Below are positions 60,684 through 64,000 of a DNA stretch of 64,000 nucleotides, one piece after another; the first letter of the stretch is position 1; every line of letters begins with the position of its first letter. The DNA is from Edaphobacter sp. (GTDB taxonomy: Bacteria > Acidobacteriota > Terriglobia > Terriglobales > Acidobacteriaceae), in the NCBI RefSeq assembly GCF_028283685.1, contig NZ_JAPWKF010000010.1:248001-312000 (forward strand), in the 5' to 3' direction. The notes below the pieces were generated by a model, which did not search any database, was not told the DNA's origin, and saw only the letters and a list, made by a program, of their open reading frames with translations. The translations under genes and the position numbers were made by a program.

Positions 60684-62348
60684 CTAAGCCGCGAACTCGC
60701 TATGCCGCTCAGGGTGATCCATCGACTCGTAGTCGTAGGCTTCGTGCGTCACGATCGGCACCTGCACAAAGTTCTCCGTGATCGGCGGCGAGTTCGTCTG
60801 CCACTCCAGGCCAAAGGCGTTCCACGGATTCGCCTCCGCCTTCTCACCGAAGTAGATCGACCACGTGAGATACAGGATCGTCAGCAGGTAGCCCAGGCCC
60901 ATGATGCTCGCGCCCGCTGTCGACATCACGTTCAGCACCTGCCACTCCGGCGGGTACATCGCATACCGCCGCGGCATGCCCAGGTAGCCGAGGATGAACT
61001 GCGGCCCGAAGGTGAAGAAGAATCCGATAAAGATCGTCACCGCTGCGATCTTGGCCAGACCCTCCGGATACATGCGGCCCGTCATCTTCGGCCACCAGAA
61101 GTGCAGGCCGCCGAGGTACCCCATGATCACCGACCCCACCATCACGAAGTGGAAGTGCGCGACGATGAAATACGTCTCCGTCAGGTGAACGTCCATGCCC
61201 AGCGTTCCCAGAAAGACGCCCGTGCATCCGCCGATCACGAACAGGCCGATGAAGCACAGCGCATAGACCATCGGCGCCGAGAAGGTGATCGTGCCCTTGT
61301 ACAGCGTCGAGGTCCAGTTGAAGACCTTGATCGCCGAAGGCACCGCCACCAGCATCGTCAGCAGCGAAAACACCAGCGCCGAGTAGTTCGAGATGCCCAT
61401 GATGAACATATGGTGCGCCCACACAAAGAAGCCGAAGATCGCAATCGACACCGACGAGAACGCCACCGCCGTATAGCCGAATATGCGCTTGCGGCTGAAG
61501 CATGCCATCACCTCCGAGATCACACCCATCGACGGCAGCAGCATGATGTACACCGCCGGATGCGAGTAGAACCAGAACAGGTGCTGGAACAGCAGCGGAT
61601 CGCCGCCGATCGTAGGATCGAAGATGCCGATGCCGACGATCCTCTCAAGCGCGACCAGCACAATCGTAATCGCCACCACCGGCGTCGCCAGCACCATCAT
61701 GATCGACGCCGCATAGTGCGCCCAGCAGAACAGCGGCATGCGGAACCACGTCATCCCCGGCGCGCGCATGCGATGGATGGTGACGATAAAGTTCAGCCCG
61801 GTAAAGATCGACGAGAACCCGGAGACAAACGCCGCCAGCCCCGCCGTGATGACATTCGTGTTCACGAAGCGCGTCGAGAGCGGCGTCGTAAAGGTCCAGC
61901 CCGTATCCACGCCGCCGTTGATCACCGTGTACAGCAGCAGCAGGCCCGCAGCCATGTAGCAGTACCAGCTCAACAGGTTGAGCTTGGGAAAGGCCAGGTC
62001 GCGCGCACCCACCATCAGCGGTATCAAGAAGTTGCCGAGTACCGCAGGCACCGCTGGAATCAGCACGAAGAAGACCATCACAATGCCGTGCATGGTGAAG
62101 ACCTTGTTGTACGTATCCAGCGCCATCAGGTCGGCCTGCGGCGTCAGCAGCTCCAGCCGCAGCAGAAACGCCAGGATGCCTCCCGCGCCGAAGAAGATCG
62201 TGATGCCGATCAGGTACAGAATCGCAATGCGCTTGTGATCGACCGTCAGCAGCCAGCTCTTCAGGCCATGCGACACATTCAGGTAATTCGTCTCTTCTGG
62301 CCGCGCAGGTGCGGCGACGGCAGGTCGGGAGATAGCGGCAGAGCTCAT
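60684..62348 (-). CDS. ctaD: Cytochrome c oxidase subunit I (A2-type haem-copper oxidase)
   Basis: 554 residues from ATG 62348, 12 or more helices. Haem and copper ligands are all seen: FTMHGIVMVFFVL, YSHPAVYIMLLP (CuB His and cross-linked Tyr), WAHHMF (two CuB His) and VAHFHFVMVG (haem His pair). YSHPAV instead of GHPEV marks the A2 subfamily, which uses Tyr-Ser in the D channel. It reduces O2 to water and pumps protons. Subunits II and III are not adjacent. The start overlaps the stop of a Cys-rich small gene (ATGA), and the operon has a CRP-like site upstream. Confidence 0.96.
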   Translation of the reverse strand: MSSAAISRPAVAAPARPEETNYLNVSHGLKSWLLTVDHKRIAILYLIGITIFFGAGGILAFLLRLELLTPQADLMALDTYNKVFTMHGIVMVFFVLIPAVPAVLGNFLIPLMVGARDLAFPKLNLLSWYCYMAAGLLLLYTVINGGVDTGWTFTTPLSTRFVNTNVITAGLAAFVSGFSSIFTGLNFIVTIHRMRAPGMTWFRMPLFCWAHYAASIMMVLATPVVAITIVLVALERIVGIGIFDPTIGGDPLLFQHLFWFYSHPAVYIMLLPSMGVISEVMACFSRKRIFGYTAVAFSSVSIAIFGFFVWAHHMFIMGISNYSALVFSLLTMLVAVPSAIKVFNWTSTLYKGTITFSAPMVYALCFIGLFVIGGCTGVFLGTLGMDVHLTETYFIVAHFHFVMVGSVIMGYLGGLHFWWPKMTGRMYPEGLAKIAAVTIFIGFFFTFGPQFILGYLGMPRRYAMYPPEWQVLNVMSTAGASIMGLGYLLTILYLTWSIYFGEKAEANPWNAFGLEWQTNSPPITENFVQVPIVTHEAYDYESMDHPERHSEFAA

Positions 62349-62581
62349 GCGTGTGCGGCCCTTCTTACGGGGAAGGCGGGAGCCAGGTTGGGCTGGGCAA
62401 GATTCAGCGCGGCATTCAGACACTCATGCACGGCCAACACGATCAGCGGCGGACAGTTGGCGCTGGTGCCGTAACCGGGGCAGGCGGCGCGAGCATCGCA
62501 GGTGGAGGTGCGGCGTGCAGTACGCGGGCAGTTGGTGCAGCTGCCGGTGCAGGGCTTCTTTTGCAGGACGTTGAGCGACAT
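62345..62581 (-). CDS. Small cysteine-rich protein translationally coupled to ctaD
   Basis: 78 residues from ATG 62581, with GAGGGAG 7-8 bases upstream. Seven cysteines: Cys11, 15, 18 (CTGSCTNC, CxxxCxxC), 28, 34, 43 and 54. Such spacing could bind metal or an iron-sulfur cluster. No signal peptide or membrane helix is clear. Its stop and the ctaD start share ATGA, so the pair is made together. Family unknown. Possible roles: copper handling or assembly for the oxidase, or redox sensing. Confidence 0.7.
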   Translation of the reverse strand: MSLNVLQKKPCTGSCTNCPRTARRTSTCDARAACPGYGTSANCPPLIVLAVHECLNAALNLAQPNLAPAFPVRRAAHA

Positions 62582-62630
62582 CGTGTGGCTCCCTCGATCA
62601 CCAGCATCGGACACACCACCGCGCCGGGGA

Positions 62631-62646
62631 TGTGACGGCGATCACA
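62631..62646. promoter_or_regulatory. CRP-type binding site upstream of the Cys-rich/ctaD operon
   Basis: TGTGACGGCGATCACA matches TGTGA-N6-TCACA exactly, 49 bases before the start codon at 62581. The Crp-like protein encoded at 57963 has the matching recognition helix. Confidence 0.7.
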
Positions 62647-62701
62647 CGAACTGTCAGAGTTTTGTCGCAGCGCCAGCCTCCGGGGATACCCGGCGCAGAA
62701 A

Positions 62702-62742
62702 CAGATATGGCCCGATCCGCACGGAGGATCGGGCCATATCTG
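62702..62742 (-). terminator. Long perfect hairpin after the outer-membrane efflux gene
   Basis: Perfect 17-bp arms CAGATATGGCCCGATCC / GGATCGGGCCATATCTG with a 7-base loop, 22 bases past the efflux gene stop. On the minus strand only TTTCTG follows, so it is a strong structure with a weak T run; it also separates the gene from the ctaD promoter. Confidence 0.7.
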
Positions 62743-62764
62743 CTGCAGAGAAAAGTTCCGCTGC

Positions 62765-64000
62765 TTACTGCCAGCCGCCTCCCAGCGCCGCATAGAGCTG
62801 CACCAGCGAGGTCGCCTCCTGCTGCTGCGCCTGGGCCAGCTTCAGCTGTGCGTCGTACAGATCGGTGTCGGTCGCCAGCACCTCGATGTAGCTGGTGTTG
62901 CCGCCCGCATACCGCAGCCGCGCCAGACGCACCGCATCCGTGGCCGAAGTCACGGCACGCGTCTGCTCCTCGCGCCGCGTACGTGTCTCGCCATAGGCCG
63001 TCAGCGAGTTGGAGACGTCCTTCAGCGCATTCAGCACCGCCTTGCGATACGTTGCCACCATCTCCTCCTGCTGCGCCTGCGAGTATTTGTAGGTGCTGCG
63101 AATGCGTCCGCCCGCGAAGATCGGCTGCGAGAGAGATCCCGCAGCGTACCAGTACGCATTCTGCCCGGCGAAGATGTTGTTCAGCTGGTTGCTCGCCGAG
63201 CCGCCCATGCTCGTCAGCGAGATCTGCGGGAAGAACTGCGCCTTCGCCACACCCACGCGCGCATTGGCCGCCATCAGCGTCGCCTCGGCCTGCCGGATAT
63301 CCGGCCGCCGCTCCAGCAGCTCCGACGGCAGTCCTGTCGGCACCGCCGAAGGATGCGGTTGATCGGCAATCTCCACACCACGTTCGATGTTTGACGGAGC
63401 ATGCCCCAGCAGAATGCTGATTGTGTTCTCCTGCACAGCCACCTGGCGACGAATCTCAGGCAGGTCCGCCTTCGCTGTGAACAACAGCTCTTCGGCCTGC
63501 CGCGTATCCGCACGCGAGCCCGCACCGTAGGACTCCAGCTGCTGCGTCAGCTTCAACGAATCCTCACGCGCCTTGATCGTGTTCTGCGTAATCGCCAGCT
63601 GTGCGTCGAGGCTGCGCAACTGGAAGTACGCCGAAGCAAGATCTTCGATCAGCGAAGCGCGAGTCGCACGCTGCGCCCACTCCGACTGCAACAGCTCCGC
63701 ACGCGCAGCCTCGGTCTGACGACGATACAGTCCCCAGAAGTCGAGGTTCCACGCCGCCGAAGCACTGAAGCCACCGCCGCGAATAAAGTCGTTCTTCGTG
63801 CCGTCGCTGTTCGTATTCGCCAGCCCCTGCGGCAGCTGCAGCGCCGTAAAGCTTCCACCCGCGCCCAGCGTGGGCAGCTGTTGCGAGCGCACGATGCCGA
63901 CCTGCGCTCGCGCCTCCAGCACACGCTTGGCCGCAATGGTGAGGTCAAGGTTGTTGGCCAACGCCTCCGTGATCAGCTGCTGCAACGTGGGATCGGTGAA
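62765..64000 (-). CDS. Outer-membrane efflux protein (NodT/OprM-like), 5' end outside window
   Basis: At least 411 residues, open to base 64000. Two OEP repeats: PSELLERRPDIRQAEATLMAANARVGVAKAQFFPQI is the family hallmark (residues quoted in part), together with LDFWGLYRRQTEAARAEL and a C-terminal LYAALGGGWQ. The N terminus and any lipobox are missing. It forms an outer-membrane channel for an RND pump that should lie upstream, beyond the window. Distinct from the OMF at 18849, which belongs to the complete pump operon. Confidence 0.93.
   Translation of the reverse strand, partial: FTDPTLQQLITEALANNLDLTIAAKRVLEARAQVGIVRSQQLPTLGAGGSFTALQLPQGLANTNSDGTKNDFIRGGGFSASAAWNLDFWGLYRRQTEAARAELLQSEWAQRATRASLIEDLASAYFQLRSLDAQLAITQNTIKAREDSLKLTQQLESYGAGSRADTRQAEELLFTAKADLPEIRRQVAVQENTISILLGHAPSNIERGVEIADQPHPSAVPTGLPSELLERRPDIRQAEATLMAANARVGVAKAQFFPQISLTSMGGSASNQLNNIFAGQNAYWYAAGSLSQPIFAGGRIRSTYKYSQAQQEEMVATYRKAVLNALKDVSNSLTAYGETRTRREEQTRAVTSATDAVRLARLRYAGGNTSYIEVLATDTDLYDAQLKLAQAQQQEATSLVQLYAALGGGWQ

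Overview
This 64 kb window is a high-GC, densely coded chromosomal segment with no rRNA, tRNA, CRISPR array, insertion sequence or prophage that I could see. The gene set suggests Acidobacteriota, family Acidobacteriaceae (Terriglobus/Granulicella/Edaphobacter-like): a stand-alone LigD-type polymerase beside a LigC-like ligase, several plant-polysaccharide enzymes, a MdtABC-like pump operon with two RND subunits, many Tat-exported enzymes, and small conserved proteins of unknown function. The taxonomic call is inference from gene content, because there is no 16S gene here.

Layout. 1-6.9 kb: PQQ-type beta-propeller protein (frameshifted), glyA, a papain/lipase-like fusion broken by a frameshift, a low-GC NlpC/P60 + peptidoglycan-binding hydrolase, and a Ca2+/H+ antiporter. 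6.9-9.5 kb: LigD polymerase and ATP-dependent DNA ligase, convergent and overlapping. 9.5-18 kb: methyltransferase, DUF4139 protein, multicopper-oxidase-fold protein lacking type-1 copper ligands, M28 peptidase, two very small proteins, lipocalin, SGNH esterase. 18-28.2 kb: one minus-strand operon, MFP-RND-RND-OMF-TetR, with a clean palindromic operator in front of it. 28.4-31 kb: a Tat-exported SelA-fold PLP enzyme paired with a Tat-exported RidA. 31-35.5 kb: unknown protein, two VOC proteins, an Lnt-like acyltransferase overlapped by its own TetR gene (tandem operators), TrxC. 35.5-46.5 kb: diguanylate cyclase, exported hypotheticals, HupE-like protein, endonuclease III homologue without the lyase lysine, esterase, isoaspartyl peptidase, KTSC protein overlapping a PoxB-like enzyme, FemAB/GNAT-like protein. 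46.7-54.5 kb: housekeeping (CDP-alcohol phosphatidyltransferase, GreA, RuvX, MltG, lipoprotein), methyltransferase, exported MBL hydrolase, GT4 glycosyltransferase, HU. 55-57.9 kb: GH5 glycosidase and RuvA (frameshifted). 58-62.6 kb: Crp-type regulator, ArsR repressor, persulfide dioxygenase-rhodanese, and cytochrome oxidase subunit I translationally coupled to a Cys-rich small protein. 62.8 kb-end: an outer-membrane efflux protein leaving the window.

The most interesting points are: (i) the exported PLP enzyme + RidA pair, which looks like a periplasmic amine/enamine reaction with its own imine hydrolase; (ii) the sulfide/respiration block, where a Crp protein with a CRP-like recognition helix lies near a perfect TGTGA-N6-TCACA site in front of a Cys-rich protein/A2-type oxidase gene pair; (iii) the multicopper-oxidase fold with Cys and His of type-1 copper replaced; (iv) DNA with T-tracts phased every 10 bp upstream of the HU gene. 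Three genes carry one-base losses, at least two of them next to short homopolymers, which must be resolved before those genes are called broken.
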